In this document: in pieces, positions 9,674 to 21,092 of the stretch
Position numbering within the stretch: the stretch's first letter is position 1
How the letters are laid out: each line of letters begins with the position of its first letter
From: Plantago ovata
Taxonomy: Eukaryota > Streptophyta > Magnoliopsida > Lamiales > Plantaginaceae
Length of the DNA: 64,000 bases
NCBI GenBank assembly: GCA_028274465.1
Contig: CM051455.1
Span: 107,134,942 to 107,198,941 of the forward strand
Direction of reading: 5' to 3'
Made by a program: the position numbers and the translations under genes
The notes under the pieces: generated by a model
What the model saw: the letters and a program-made list of their open reading frames with translations, nothing else
Told to the model about the DNA's origin: nothing
The model's database searches: none

Positions 9674-10540
9674 TGTTGGTCCCTTTAAACAACAAGAAAA
9701 GACTAGAGGGGGGGGGGTGAATAGTCTTTTCAAACTTTCATCGTTTAAAACTTTCTCAGCAAGTGCTTATTACTTTTCAGTAATGAGTTTGCTGATACTT
9801 AACTTGCTCAGCACGCGTAAGTTACTTTTCAGTAGCTTGGGTTGCTGATACTTAAAATCATAGAGCGGAAGTCTTTGATACAATAAGTGGTCTTTCAGTA
9901 AGTAAAGGTTTCAGCAAGTGATGTGAGTGACTGTGTACAGACAAATATGATTTGCTGAAAAACTAAGTACAGTAAGTAAATCACACAAACACTTTTATAG
10001 TGGTATCTGAGAGTGGCGTAATCTCTCAACTAATCCACTTTGTCCTTTCTAGGACTGAATCCACTAAGATATGATTGAGGTTCCTTACAATCTCCTATCT
10101 AGAGCGATTCAACAGAAACCAAAGCACACTTGCTTTGTCTCCAACCTAATCTAGAGAACGTAACCTTGTTCTCCACCAAACTTGGTAATTTTAATCAGCA
10201 ACACTATGCTCGATTAAGTTCCCCCTGAATATCACGCCTTAAAGGGTGTATTTTCAGTTAGAGAATTTTGGGGTGAGATAACTTAATTATAACTTATTCA
10301 GTTACAACAAGTAATTTAAGAAACACAACTTTGAGTACTTTGCAGTAAACAAGTTTGATTGTTTCTGGTGTCAAGGCTTGTTCTTGTTTGAAAGAAAGAA
10401 CACTTAACTAATTTCTTAGCTGAGTTTGTTCTACTTCTTCCCAAATAGCTTTTTCAAGCTTTAAGTCTTGGAACGGATCAATGGCAGTATAGAGAGTTTG
10501 AAGGTATGTTAGTTTAAGCACAAGTGAGAGTTTGAGGTGA
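9674..10540 (-). repeat. copia LTR, truncated
   Basis: Reverse-complement match to 54881 down to about 54010, including the run of G (9705-9714), the tandem hairpin units (about 9745-9860) and the CACAAGTGAGAGT block near 10520. Homology ends near 10540. Confidence 0.85.
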
Positions 10541-10574
10541 GTAAGTTGCACAAGGATGACGCGAAACGAATTTC

Positions 10575-10830
10575 AATAAATTGAGCTTAAGGGAGGATGT
10601 TGAAAATAATAAGCTCACGTGTGCTTGAAATAAAAGTGAGATTATTTCGTTGGAAGATAAATTGTATCGATAAATTGTATCATAAATTGTGAGATTTTTT
10701 TCGTTGAAAGATAAATTGTATCAAAAATAAAATAATAAGCTCAATAAATTGTATCATAAATTCTTATACTTTCTTGTGTAAATAAAAGTGAGATTTTTCC
10801 GTTGCGCTCAAAATTAATCAATCCTGGTAC
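10575..10830 (+). repeat. fragment of a second copia-type 3' end (PPT + LTR)
   Basis: GCTTAAGGGAGGA (10586-10598) looks like a polypurine tract directly before TGTTGAAAATAATAAGC, a typical LTR start. The following AT-rich stretch repeats GATAAATTGTATC several times and ends near the breakpoint at about 10825. No internal coding part is left. Confidence 0.5.
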
Positions 10831-10904
10831 CTGGAAGACGTTGAAACGTCCAACACTCGGAATGTTACATGTTACACAGAGGTTACTGTACTTGTCAGGG
10901 TATT
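10831..10904 (-). other. possible orphan exon (74 bp)
   Basis: On the reverse strand a 74-base open stretch is bracketed by TTCTTTCACAG| and CTTCCAG|GTACC, both good plant splice signals. One frame gives YPDKYSNLCVTCNIPSVG. I do not recognise the protein. It could be the remnant of a host gene broken by transposons, or chance. Confidence 0.25.
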
Positions 10905-11239
10905 CTGTGAAAGAAGATGATTCTTAACATTGCAGTCAGAAGCATATATACTTCCTCGAAACAAACAAGACTCCGTTTCTTTCCACTCAGACTAAAAAAC
11001 ATGCACATAAGATTTTCCCTTCCAAAACTACCAAAATAGTGCCTTGCCTGCAGAGTTGCCCTTTAAATCCACATAGCTGGACATGAATATTCGTACTTGT
11101 GAAGATCTTGGAATCTATGAATATATATCAAACAAGATGGAGAAGTTGATATGCAGTTAACTGCATATTCAGACAAGAGAAAAAGGACTCATACATCGTA
11201 ACTTGATTTCTGCAATAACGCCTCCAAGTAGCTTCCCAA
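10905..11239. other. unclassified unique sequence
   Basis: No ORF, repeat end or RNA gene that I can support. With 12514-12753 it forms the original target of the two solo-LTR insertions. Confidence 0.4.
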
Positions 11240-11244
11240 GTCCA

Positions 11245-12508
11245 TGATGAACCGCGGATGTCGTGCTCCGAGTTCACGCAAATAAATTTGTAATTAGCCA
11301 AAGGCAATCCACAACTACAACGAAAACCGTAGTGTAGCAGTAGAATGACTCGAGTGTCGTTCTCTCAGGACTATAACTAGCTTTATAAAATCTAATTTAG
11401 AATATAAAAACAGCAGACAGATAGCAAGGGGGTTTCTAGAAGATAATGGAGATTGGTGATAGTATGGTCCTTCTTAGCATAACGGGTCGATAGTCATGCA
11501 TAAATTCCTCGGTCTTGCATAGAGATCTTTGAATCAATCTAGTGTCCTGTTGCAAATATTAAGCACTACAAAGATAATTGGTCTGACAAGTCAATCACTA
11601 TTGTCCTAATGTGTTCCGTAATTATTCAACACTACGAAGATAAACTCGCACCCAGGTCGACAAGTGTCCAACTGTGCATAATAATTAATACAACATACGA
11701 GAATTTAGGCTGTGCCTGATCAGCGAAATAAAGCAATGACACGGAGTATAATGCGCGATATAGCCATTAGCATGATTATCTTCCCTTCGCTAAGAATTCA
11801 CATACTACCACCAACGATAAGTTTAGCTACTCATAATAGGCATGCAATCAACAGAAATCATAGAAGAAAACATGTTGAAAGAATATAATAAAATAAGTAG
11901 AATAAAACTGTAAGATACAAAGTTACCGAAGGTTGTCAATCTCCGGATGATTGCGATCCTACAAGCTCCAAACTTCTATGAAAAAGTATCTCCTAAGCTA
12001 CAGAACTCCCAGGACAGGCCCCGGGAAGTTCCTACCTAAAACTATAGAGAGAGGTGAGAGAGAAGGTCTGGAAAGATATGATTTTCGGAGAAAAACTGAG
12101 CACTATATATAGGCTCCGAAAAACCACGGGGCGGTTCGCCCCAGCCATGCCGCGGTTCGCCCCTGGGTATTTCTCGCGGAATAACGGGTTTTTGGATTTC
12201 TTCCCCTTTTCGAACTCGATTTTTGACTTCTAGTAGCCTTCTAACCTCCAGATTCGGCCCCTAGACTTCAAATCCTATCCGGAAACCTTCAGATACTCCA
12301 AATAGGCTTCTGGAACACCAATTCCTTGTTAACTTCAATATAATTGCCCGGAAATCTTCGAATTTCAACCAAAACCTGTAAACTAAAATCTAAAGGGAAA
12401 CGTGACACTATTCTAATAAAATGCACTAAAATATAGCTAAATTAACATAGAGGATAGCTAAAATAGGTGAAAAAGACTCGAATGAAAGTGTAAAATACTC
12501 ATTCATCA
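11245..12508 (-). mobile_element. Athila-like solo LTR, TSD GTCCA
   Basis: 1264 bp starting TGATGA and ending TTCATCA, flanked by GTCCA at 11240-11244 and 12509-12513. The sequence is the reverse of the LTR type at 56459-57691. The TATA region (CTATATATAGG, near 12101-12112) and GGCGGTTCGCC palindromes (12124-12170) are in reverse orientation. No internal sequence remains, the signature of LTR-LTR recombination. Confidence 0.92.
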
Positions 12509-12513
12509 GTCCA

Positions 12514-12753
12514 CAGCTGATGTGAAAAGTTTTGTAAGTTAAAATAACAAGAACTCGCTTGACATCAATTCGTTACGTTCAAGAGCATGCATATACACAC
12601 TTGGTGGCACCTGGAAGAGCGTTCTGTTTATAAGAATATACTAACTGCTAGACATTAACTTACAAAACTTTTTACTTGAACGAACATGTGTTGAAATCAA
12701 GAAGGAATTTCAGTCAACAACAAGAGAGAAATTCAAACATAACATGATTGAAA
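12514..12753. other. unclassified spacer
   Basis: AT-rich sequence between the two solo LTRs, with a short GTGGCACCTGGAAGAGCG segment similar to the edge of the orphan exon at 10831. No ORF. Confidence 0.4.
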
Positions 12754-12758
12754 TTACC

Positions 12759-13602
12759 TGTTGAAGGGTAACTCGTTCACTTTCTAATTCGTTCTAAGTC
12801 TTCTCCAAAGGGTAACAATTTGGTCTTCACATTGAAGGATGATCCTTTGACTTTGAGTATGCTCTGAGTGATTTCTTGGTACCTGAAATCGACAAGGTGA
12901 GGGGGGGGTTAGTGTCTCTTACCCGGTTTGTAGAATATCAGACCGGAGTGACGAATTTACATGTAGGGAGTTGTAGGATTCTCTAGTGAGAGAAATATTG
13001 AGAGTAGGTGAGTATTGATTGCTTACCTTGGGATCTTGAATGAGGTCTCCTTATATACTCATAGTATTTTATTGTCACTTTATGTAGGATCGTGACAAGT
13101 GTCCGTCTGAGATTGAAACCTCCTTTGACCCAAGCCCATTAAGGAGGTCCATGGGCCTTGACCCAAGCATCTGACCTAGGGTTTAGAGGGCATTCTAGAC
13201 ATTTCGAGGCTAATGGATCCTTTTGGAAGGTGGGCCACCGAGGGACCGACCAGCTACGGTCGACCTAGGTGCTCGAGCCCTGCCTTAGGATCCACTGCTC
13301 GAGTAGTGCTCTGCGGGGCTATCTCTTGAGGATATTTACTTGACGTAAGGTCCTCAATCGACCACCAAAGGTGGTCGCTCCCTAGGCATGTTTCTCAGTC
13401 TACTTTGTCAGCTTGTCCTTAGTGAACTTTCTTGAAGGGCGACCTCTTCATGCTTGTCGGGACCCATGCTGGTCGAGGCACCTTCCGGTGACGTACCTGG
13501 AAGGGTGGTCGAGCCCTTTGAGGGACAGTCTTTTAGAGCTTTGACGCGCTCTTAGACCGCTCCAGTTCGTAAATGCGGACTGGACATATTTCAACACCAA
13601 CA
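12759..13602 (-). mobile_element. solo LTR, second family, TSD TTACC
   Basis: 844 bp beginning TGTTGAAGGG and ending ACACCAACA, flanked by TTACC at 12754-12758 and 13603-13607. A TATATAAGG box in the reverse orientation suggests minus-strand transcription. The family is not identified. A related copy is split at 13660-13917 and 22285-22649. Confidence 0.82.
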
Positions 13603-13659
13603 TTACCGTTCAAACCAAACCACAAAATTTAAGCACAACTCCCATCGACTGAAACATGA

Positions 13660-13917
13660 TGTTGAAGGGTATTTCGTGCTTTCTTTCTCATTCGTCTTAA
13701 GTCTTCAAATGAAGGTACTTTGGTCTTCTTTAAAGGATGTTACTTTGAGTCTTTTCGAAGGAAGGCCTCTTGAGTCTTCGGAGGAAACTACTTTGATCTT
13801 CTTCATAGGGTCTTCCTCTGATATTTAGGTGACCTTCATGTAGCTTCCTCGTTCCTGAAATAGACTTTTGGTAGTCTCCTCATGACTTCCTGGTACCTTT
13901 TGGTAGTCTCCTCGTGA
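13660..13917 (-). repeat. second-family LTR, left part (split copy)
   Basis: Homologous to the start of the 12759-13602 LTR (TGTTGAAGGGTA, then TACTTTGGTCTTC). It is interrupted at 13918 by the Athila-like element and resumes at 22285 with CTGGCACCTGAAATAGAC. Confidence 0.75.
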
Positions 13918-13922
13918 CTTCC

Positions 13923-15099
13923 TGATGAACGTGTATTTTACACTTTCATTCGAGTCTTTTTCACCAATTTAGCTATCCTCTAGGCTAATTTAGCTTATAT
14001 TTTAGTGCATTTTATTAGAATAGTGTCACGTTTCCCTTTTCGTTGCATTTTTCAGGTTTTAGGTAAAAAATGTACTTTTGGTGGGCAAATATGTTGAAGA
14101 GAATGAAGATTTGGTGCATCGTGGTCATCCGTGGTGTATCAAGAAGGTTCCGGACGAGATTTGAGGTCTAGGGGTCGAGTTTCAAGGCTTAAAGGTCACT
14201 ATAAGGCAAATTCGAGTCCAAAAAGGAAACCTCCAGCAAAAAACTCGCTCCACCGACTCTGACCGTCCAGGGCGAACCGCCCGGGACCGGGGGCAAACCG
14301 CCCCGTGCCAGGTGAACCGCCTAGCATGATTCCGACTCCTATGTATAGTTTCTCCTATTTTTACGTTTTTCAGACCTTTTCACATTATTTTGAGAGACAA
14401 ATTCTCCAGAGCCTGTTTTGAGAATTATTAGCATAGAAGACTCTTTTTCTTATTGATTTGGAAGCTTTAGCATAGAGATTGGACATCTTTGATTTTCGAT
14501 TCTTGCTTGTGAGTTAGCAATTCATCGGAGATTGACAACCTTCGTTGGTAACTTGTATCTCATGATTTTTGTGCTTTTATTTATTTCATTCAACATGTTT
14601 TCATTCAATCTTGCTTTGATTCTTGTTGATTGCAATTTCTCTATGAGTAGCTAAATCTATCGTTGGTGATAGTATTTGATTTCTTAGCTAGGGTTCTTAA
14701 TTATGCATGAGTGGCTTCGCGCGTTTAAGACTTGATTTATTGTTTTATTTCTTTGATCTATCTAAGCCATCTACCTTCGTAGTGTTGAATTGAAAGGAAC
14801 ACACAGGACAATTCACGATCATAGATACAAACTTCAAGTACTTCATGCATGATTATTACTCGTTGCTTTGAATGACCATACTATCACTAACTTCCATCAT
14901 ATTGATAAGAAAAATTTGTGCTTTGCTTGATTTCTGATTTATAGTTAAATTAGATAAAGCTAGTTATAGTCCTTAGAGATCGACACTCGAGGTTATTTGA
15001 CTTCTACACTACGTGCCTTGGTTTTCGTTGTAGTTGTGAATTTCCTTTGGCTAAAAACAAATTTATTTGATTAACCGAGTCTGACAATCTTGTACAACA
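13923..15099 (+). repeat. 5' LTR (1177 bp)
   Basis: Starts TGATGAACGTG and ends GTACAACA, a mutated form of CGTTCATCA. GC palindromes at 14262-14330 precede a degraded TATA box (CTATGTATAG, 14340-14349). The 3' LTR keeps CTATATATAG. Confidence 0.92.
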
Positions 15100-15102
15100 A
15101 AT

Positions 15103-15120
15103 TGGCGTCGTTGCCGGGGA
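15103..15120 (+). promoter_or_regulatory. primer-binding site, Asp-tRNA type
   Basis: TGGCGTCGTTGCCGGGGA, one mismatch from the TGGCGCCGTTGCCGGGGA used by Athila elements, three bases after the LTR. Confidence 0.92.
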
Positions 15121-15239
15121 CTATACTCCTTTTTTCTCTTTAGCTTATTTATATTTTCAGCATTCAATTCCTAGATTTATCAAGTTTAGTTAATTTGCTA
15201 TCTTTTGATACTCTTTTCCATTATTGTTGCAGATAGTGT

Positions 15240-16133
15240 ATGCAACATACGCGATCTAGTGGACTACCTCTTGCTGAACCTATCAAAGAAATTGACAAGG
15301 TTTACCATCAAAGAAAGCGGAATCTCACTCAAGGTGACATAGAGGAAATCGATTTCTCTGAATATCTTCGAGCACTCTTTGAAGATCCCGTGATGGCTCG
15401 TCCACTGTTGAAATCATGGGTTCAACCCAACAAGGAACGAATGAAGGGTTCAACGATTGTCCTTTCACCTGCGACTCGTAACTTGGAAATCAAAAACCAC
15501 ATGTTCCAACAACTCCCAAGGTTCTATGGCTTGGCTAGGGAAGACGTGATAGGGTATTTGCATGATATCGGTGACTTCGTCAACCAACTCCCAAGACCGG
15601 GCATGGAGGTGACGGATGACGAGCTGAGAATGAAGGTTTTTGCGATGGGGCTTGGCGATAAAGCCAAGGCATGGTTAGGCTCTCTGGAAGCCGGTTCGCT
15701 TGACACTTGGGAAAAGGTCTTTTCAGCCTTTATGGAGAAATACTTCCCTCACACATTGACTACCGCGCTTAAGGCGCAAATCACTGGTTTCAAACAAGAC
15801 TATGATGAAACGATCTACACCGCGCTTGAGAGGTTCAACGACCTCTTGAAAAAGTGTCCACACCATGGTTTTGAGCTTTCGGATCTTGTCCAACATTTCT
15901 ACAATGGGCTCACTTTTGAGAATCAACAAGTTGTGGATTTCCAGTGCCGTGGTAATATTTGGGAAGAAACTGCGGAGGCTGTTTGGGCGGTTTTCGAAAG
16001 GCTTGCTAAGGGATCTCAATTCAAGGATCCAAGAGCAGTGGTTAGGAGGCGCGACGCTCCACCCAATCCGGAGGTTCCAATGTATGGAGCAAGTGAGGAT
16101 CGATTTGAGTGTTTCACCAATGAGCTGAAGTAA
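15240..16133 (+). CDS. Ty3/gypsy Gag capsid
   Basis: 297 codons from ATG 15240, which follows a TTGTTGCAG acceptor-like sequence. A retrotransposon-gag capsid domain spans about residues 75-265: FYGLAREDVIGYLHDIGDFV, LRMKVFAMGLGDKAKAWLGSLEAGSLDTWEKVFSAFMEKYFP, and ERFNDLLKKCPHHGF followed by LVQHFYNGL. These are the usual gypsy Gag landmarks. The ORF ends at 16133; the native protein likely ran on into the 16211-16851 region, where Gly/Asn-rich and coiled-coil segments appear in other frames. Gag forms the particle. The capsid part looks intact. Confidence 0.88.
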   Translation: MQHTRSSGLPLAEPIKEIDKVYHQRKRNLTQGDIEEIDFSEYLRALFEDPVMARPLLKSWVQPNKERMKGSTIVLSPATRNLEIKNHMFQQLPRFYGLAREDVIGYLHDIGDFVNQLPRPGMEVTDDELRMKVFAMGLGDKAKAWLGSLEAGSLDTWEKVFSAFMEKYFPHTLTTALKAQITGFKQDYDETIYTALERFNDLLKKCPHHGFELSDLVQHFYNGLTFENQQVVDFQCRGNIWEETAEAVWAVFERLAKGSQFKDPRAVVRRRDAPPNPEVPMYGASEDRFECFTNELK

Positions 16134-16210
16134 GTTCTCAAAAGCTCAGTCGGAATATCCGTTTCTAATAGATTTTCCGGATTTGCAAGAACTATGGGCA
16201 TGGGGCTCAT

Positions 16211-16955
16211 ATGTGTAGGTCGGAGCTTTCACAAGATGGTAGCAATTGGGTTCAAGGAAGCGACGAGGAGGCCTTTGCTGCAGAATTTGGAGTTCAAAAA
16301 GCTAGCTATGGTCAAGATGGTAGCAATCCTCGTGGTGGATTCCGGAACAACCAAGGATATGCACCAGTTGGCCAAACTTATGGCCTAACCAAGACCGTAG
16401 TAATCTTAGCTATGGTAATGATCACTGTGAAAATCCCACTCCTAAAGAGCAACCGAAGTCGAAGACGGCTCTTCTCATGGAGAATTTGCAGAAAATGGTT
16501 GATCACACCCAAGGTTTTCTTAAGCGTTATGAAGAGGATTCGGAGAAGACAAGGGCAAGAATTGATGACTTGGAGGCAAGCACTAGGCTTGCTCATCATA
16601 AGATGCAAGAATTGATTGACCGTGGAGCAAGTAGGGAGCAAGGGAAGTTGCCTAGTAACACTGAGAAGTCGATGTCTATTACCTTGGTGGGTGATCTTCC
16701 TGTTGAAATCACCATCAAGAAGGTTGCTAATTGCGAGTGTTGCAAGGATGGGGAGCCCCCACTAGCCAAGGTAGAAGAGAAGGACCTTGGTTTGATGTTA
16801 GCAATGAGGAGCAAGAAGATCCCGAGCCAATTCCTGATAGTTTCGATGTGAATGTTGGGATTGGTGAACTTGAAGATATCCGTGCTACACTTGATACGGG
16901 TTCTTACTCGAATGTGCTCCGTCTGAATGTATTTGAGAAGAGTGTCCTTGGATAA
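16211..16955 (+). pseudogene. Gag C-terminal / pre-protease linker, frameshifted
   Basis: Pieces of one former ORF in different frames: DGSNPRGGFRNNQGYAPVGQ near 16316-16375, a helical segment ENLQKMVDHTQGFLKRYEED (16480 onward), CECC at 16732-16743, and FDVNVGIGELEDIRATLDTGS (16840-16905), which reaches the protease active site. At least three indels and a stop at 16953-16955 are needed to explain the layout. Confidence 0.7.
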
Positions 16956-17360
16956 ATTTCGGGGCATAAGGCTATTGTGCAACTTGCGGATGGATCCTTT
17001 GTACGACCCGAAGGCATTGTGAAGAACGTATTGGTTAAGATTGGTGAAGCTTCTGTATACACCAACTTTGTTGTGATGCCGGCGTCTACACCGGGAATGG
17101 GGGATGTTGTTCTTTTGGGGCGAACGTTCTTGACTAATCTACGCTCCGTAATCGACATCTACCGAAGAACTTGCACCATTGAGGTGGATGGCAAGCAACA
17201 TGTGTTGCGAGCCATATCTGATCCGAGTCCTCACTTCAATGCTTCTCATTCTATTAACTACTTTGGCCTTGCTGTATATATCCATTCTCACTCACAGGTA
17301 CTAGGCATGAGGAAGAGATTGATGAAAGTGAAGTCTAGTACCCTCAAGAACAAGAACTAA
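16840..17360 (+). pseudogene. aspartic protease
   Basis: LDTGSYSNVLRLNVFEKSVLG ends at a stop (16953-16955). The domain then continues in the same frame from about 16956 (KAIVQLADGSFVRPEGIV, TNFVVMP, VVLLGRTFLTNLRSVIDIYRRTC). It parallels 3031-3492 residue for residue. The ORF closes at 17360 with nothing of RT behind it. Confidence 0.82.
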
Positions 17361-17612
17361 AGAGCAAGAAGAAGTCAAGTCAGAGACTTTATAAATAATG
17401 GCGTTGTACGGGAGGCAACCCGGAGTTTTTATCGCTTTATTGCATTGCATTGCATTCATACATTGAACAATTCGCCCTTATTTATATTAATTTGTCGGGT
17501 TATGTGATGTTTTGTGCTTATGTCTATGTTTGACTGAAATGTTTCGAGAGTTTTTCATGAGGAAAATGGTTTTCGGGGATAAAAACTGAACTTTTTCGGA
17601 AACAATTTGTCT

Positions 17613-17720
17613 CCCCTCCTCTGGAGGTGGGGGCGATTCTCCCCACATCGCCAGAGAGCGTCACGCTCTCTGGCAATGGGGGGCGATTCGCCCCACGTAC
17701 GGGGTGATTCGCCCCCCGTA
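17613..17720. repeat. GC-palindrome cluster after protease
   Basis: GGGGCGATTCGCCCC-type units (GGCG-ATT-CGCC) four times in about 100 bp, plus an inverted pair GAGAGCGT/ACGCTCTC (17652-17669). It occupies the same place as the AAGCG-type cluster at 3717-3895 in the sister element. Confidence 0.87.
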
Positions 17721-17940
17721 TTCAGATAATAAGGGAGCGGGATTTCTCCCTTCCTCCCTCATTCTTCCATCTTCTTCTACTCTCTTACTCCAAAACACCC
17801 AAAAACTCAAAAAATCTTCCATCTTACATAAAACCTTCATTTCTCCATCAAATTTTGTGTTCTTTAGCTTCAATCGAAGCCCATTACGTGCTCTTTCATT
17901 CCATCCGAACAAATTTCATCCTAGTTCATTCATTCTTCAG

Positions 17941-18499
17941 ATATGAGCTGACTACACATGAACCCTAATTTTTCAAATTTTGGGGTTTTTTGATTTATGC
18001 TTCAATTGAGCTTATATGATGTATGGGTTGATTGTTTGTGTGATTAGAAACGTTATTCACTATCAATTGCATGTTCAATTTTGCTTGGTTTGTTTGTTTG
18101 AGAATTTTGCCTACTAGATGTCTATGTCTTAATGTGCATTGTTTCTTTTCCTTTCATTCCATGTCTATGGTTGTGCTTATTGATATGATAATGATGGACA
18201 TGATGGTAGAACGCATGATTGATGAGTTTGAGGATTTTTTATGCTAGATTTTTTGCTACTATGGTATGATTTGAGCCTTATGATTTAAGGTTAATTGTTT
18301 TCTAGCATGAGCTTAATGTGATATGTTACATGTCAATGATATGTTGGTGTGTTGCATTTTAGTTCTAGAAGTGGCTAGATTAGACAGGGAGCTTTTGAGG
18401 AGTACGATTGTTGATGTTATCACTCGTTTGTTTCACTCTTGCATTTGCATATGCATGAATCTGTTTTATGTTGTACAAGATACTAATTGCTGCTTGCAG
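17941..18499 (+). other. putative leader intron before ORF2
   Basis: 559 bp, AT-rich, ending TGCTTGCAG|GTACC six bases before the ORF2 ATG. The expected donor reads CTTCAG|ATATGAG, one base from the strong CAG|GTATGAG, so it may be mutated. Homologous in position and sequence to 4083-4563. Confidence 0.35.
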
Positions 18500-18504
18500 G
18501 TACC

Positions 18505-19866
18505 ATGCCACCACGTGACAAGAAGAAATCCGGCTCGTCTAAGAGCAAGAAGGGCAAGGGGGCAGCTTCAAGCTCCCAACCTTCTCATGAGTTGTTTGAG
18601 CTGTCGCTTTCTTCTATCGACGTCCGTTTAAGGCTCCAAGCAGAGCTTTCTCAAGGTGGACGATCGACCATTCCTGATAAGAGGATTGATATTCCAGAAG
18701 GCCATGCTAACCGACCGGGTTACAAGGTGCTCTCTCGTTTGGCTAAGAAGAGGAATTGGGGTTGGTTTACTTCCAACCGTTTCAAGGGGTATGATAAGAG
18801 CCTTCTCCATGAGTTTTATGTTGGCTATACGAATCTTGAAGAGAGAGGGTGTTCTTGTTAGAGGTGTAATCGTGCCATGGACTCCTGCCTCAATTTCTAA
18901 TTTTATTCATATGGGGGAACGGGAGTTCACCGGGAGTGACCATTCTTATGTGTATTCGAGGGCTACTAGGGGGATTGGAAGTGATATCACGGATGAGATT
19001 TGCAACAAGCAATATGTGTTTCCAGAATTCGGGGCACAACCAGGACGAATCCATCAGAGTGACCTTAGTCTTGAGTCTAAGGTGGTGATGAAGTTTTGTA
19101 TTATCAATCTGATGCCTAGGAAGAATGACACATGGATTCAACCAAACTATGCTGAGCTCCTCTACTGCTTGTTGGGCAAGCATCGTATAGACGTCGGGAA
19201 GATCATGTATGAAGAATACGAGCGTCATTGGGAGAAGAAGAAGAAGCCCTTCATTTTTCCAAGTTTCATCACGTCTTATTGGAAATATCATGGGGTTGAG
19301 GACATTGTTGAGGGGGTTTCTGAGGTCGCGGCTCTTTCCACATCAACTATTGATGTGCAATTGAATAGGTATCGTATGAAGAATCCCACGACTGATGCTG
19401 TTGATGTTGAGGCTTCCCTTCGACTGAGTGATTCTGATGATGATGATGATGATGATGAGGAAGATGAGGATGCTATGGATACTGATGATGGAGCTGGCCG
19501 AGTTCCTATTCCTGATATTCCTTCTGTTAGTAGACCGCCACATGCACCGCCTCGAGCACCACATGGGTCTAGAGGTATTGATTTCTCTGATTTCGGACCA
19601 ACCTCGATGACCGTTTCGGTAGAGTTGATGCTAGTGTTGCAGCCTTGACCACTTCTGTCCAAGGGTTGCAACATAATCTTGATGGATACATTGCCCAACG
19701 CAACCACAATTGGGAGATAGCTGAGGAGCATCGTCGGAATGAGAGAGAGATTATGTGGGAGCAACAACAGCTCATCAGTCACCAACAGGAGGCCCTACAA
19801 CAATCCAATGATCTTCTGCCTGACTTGTGGAGGGACTATTATGGGGATTACGATCCTAATAATTAG
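18505..19866 (+). pseudogene. ORF2, plant-transposon-protein-like, frameshifted
   Basis: ATG 18505 opens a Lys/Ser-rich N-terminus (PPRDKKKSGSSKSKKGKG). The domain follows: KKRNWGWFTSNRF, LLHEFYVGYTN, then after a frameshift near 18845 LVRGVIVPWTPASISNFIHM, MKFCIINLMPRKNDTW, YCLLGKHRIDVGKIMYEEY. An acidic block (DSDDDDDDDEEDEDAMDTDD, 19431-19490) is coded by a GAT repeat. Near 19600 a second shift moves the helical tail to the 19645-19866 frame, ending DLWRDYYGDYDPNN. It corresponds segment by segment to the ORF at 4569-5780 but is strongly diverged. Molecular function is unknown. Confidence 0.65.
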
Positions 19867-19949
19867 TCTTTTCACAAGTCCATTCTTATATACTCAGCCG
19901 ACCGAGGCCAAACCATTTGGTAACATCTAGTATCACTTTTTATTTCCTC

Positions 19950-21079
19950 ATTCTCTTTTGCTAGGGACTAGCTTGAGTTTCACTTAGTGGTGTTTTCTCT
20001 ACTGCGGTTAACGAAGGCCTTTATAATAAGATGATGCATGTTAGAGTCTTGTGTGTGTTTTCCCGTGTAATTATGTACCTAAGAGGCAACAAGTCTTCAC
20101 CTTTCTTTGAGATTCCTAAATGCCTAGGAAGGAGGTAGTGTGAGATTGTGTGATCCTTTGTTTGAAACCTATTCTAACGAATAGGTTTGGGAGGGGGTTA
20201 TGCTGTCAATATGACTTGTTTTTCGATTTTGAGTGTTGTGAGTTTGTTTTCCTTTTTCGTAAAGTTTGTGCTCCAACCTGTTCTTTCGAATAGGTTTGGG
20301 GAGGTCGTTTGTGAGTCATTGTAATTTCTTTTTCGTTGTGCTACTGCTGGCTATATACAAAAAAAAAGAAAGAGAAAAAAAAGCGGAAAAAAAGAAAAAG
20401 AAAAAAATTCCAGAAAAAGAAAAAATCTGGAAAAGAAAAAAAAGAAAAAAGAAAAGACTCCAAAAAGCAAAGAAGGGTCCAAAGAAAGCCAAAAAGCAGT
20501 TTAGCAAAGTGTTTGTCTCGTTTTTCAATTCATGTAATGTTCATAATCGAGTTGTAAAGTGTGTCTTTCGTTTGTTTGAGTGTCATCTGTTCTAGACCAC
20601 CCTCGTCCTGCCATTCAGGAAGTGGTGATAGTTTATGACTTTGCTTGAGAGATGGGTAGAATAGGGGAGTGTGAACTTTAGGGAACCCTCATTCGTTTGA
20701 TGAGAGCCAGTATTGGTTCGACCTCTTTGAGGGAAAGTCTTAACTTGGTGAACAGTAGTAAGTCCTCAGTTTCATAGGCACGGGACAACCATTCGTATTT
20801 TAACATGTTTCATTACGTCGTCACTGACTAGGTCCAGGTAGAGAATGTTACGAGAGACTATCTTGTTTAAAATAGTGCATATGTGAATGTGTATGAGTCA
20901 ATCGAGGCATTCTTCAACCAATATCCATGTTATGATTTGTATGGTCATTGTTCATAAGTTTTTTGATAGACTTAATAGATTAGTTCATTTCATATGGCAT
21001 GAGACTCCATTTTGTGTGTTGCATTGGTTTTTTTTTGCATTAGAGTCTAGCTTAGTTGCTTGAGGACAAGCAAAGGTTC
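19950..21079 (+). other. conserved 3' noncoding domain, copy 2
   Basis: Same blocks as 6484-7840. CACTTAGTGGTG opens it at 19979 (left half of that stem lost), hairpin-purine modules lie at 20166-20197 and 20275-20304, the A/G tract at 20358-20460 and the two-tier stem-loop at 20596-20626. It ends with GAGGACAAGCAAAGG before the polypurine tract. Confidence 0.65.
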
Positions 21080-21092
21080 GGTTTGGGGAGTT
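21080..21092 (+). promoter_or_regulatory. polypurine tract
   Basis: GGTTTGGGGAGTT directly before the 3' LTR; primes plus-strand synthesis. Confidence 0.85.

Larger units (their letters stand above)
7844..10540 (-). mobile_element. Ty1/copia fragment: 5' LTR, PBS, gag
   Basis: Reverse-strand copia: LTR end TGTTGG at 9674, primer site at 9659-9671, then gag from 9563 downward. Sequence matches the copia at 53311-64000. It breaks off at 7844, inside the gag region equivalent to about 62075, where it abuts the Athila 3' domain. The LTR is truncated near 10540 (about 870 of 1571 bp). No pol remains. Confidence 0.88.
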
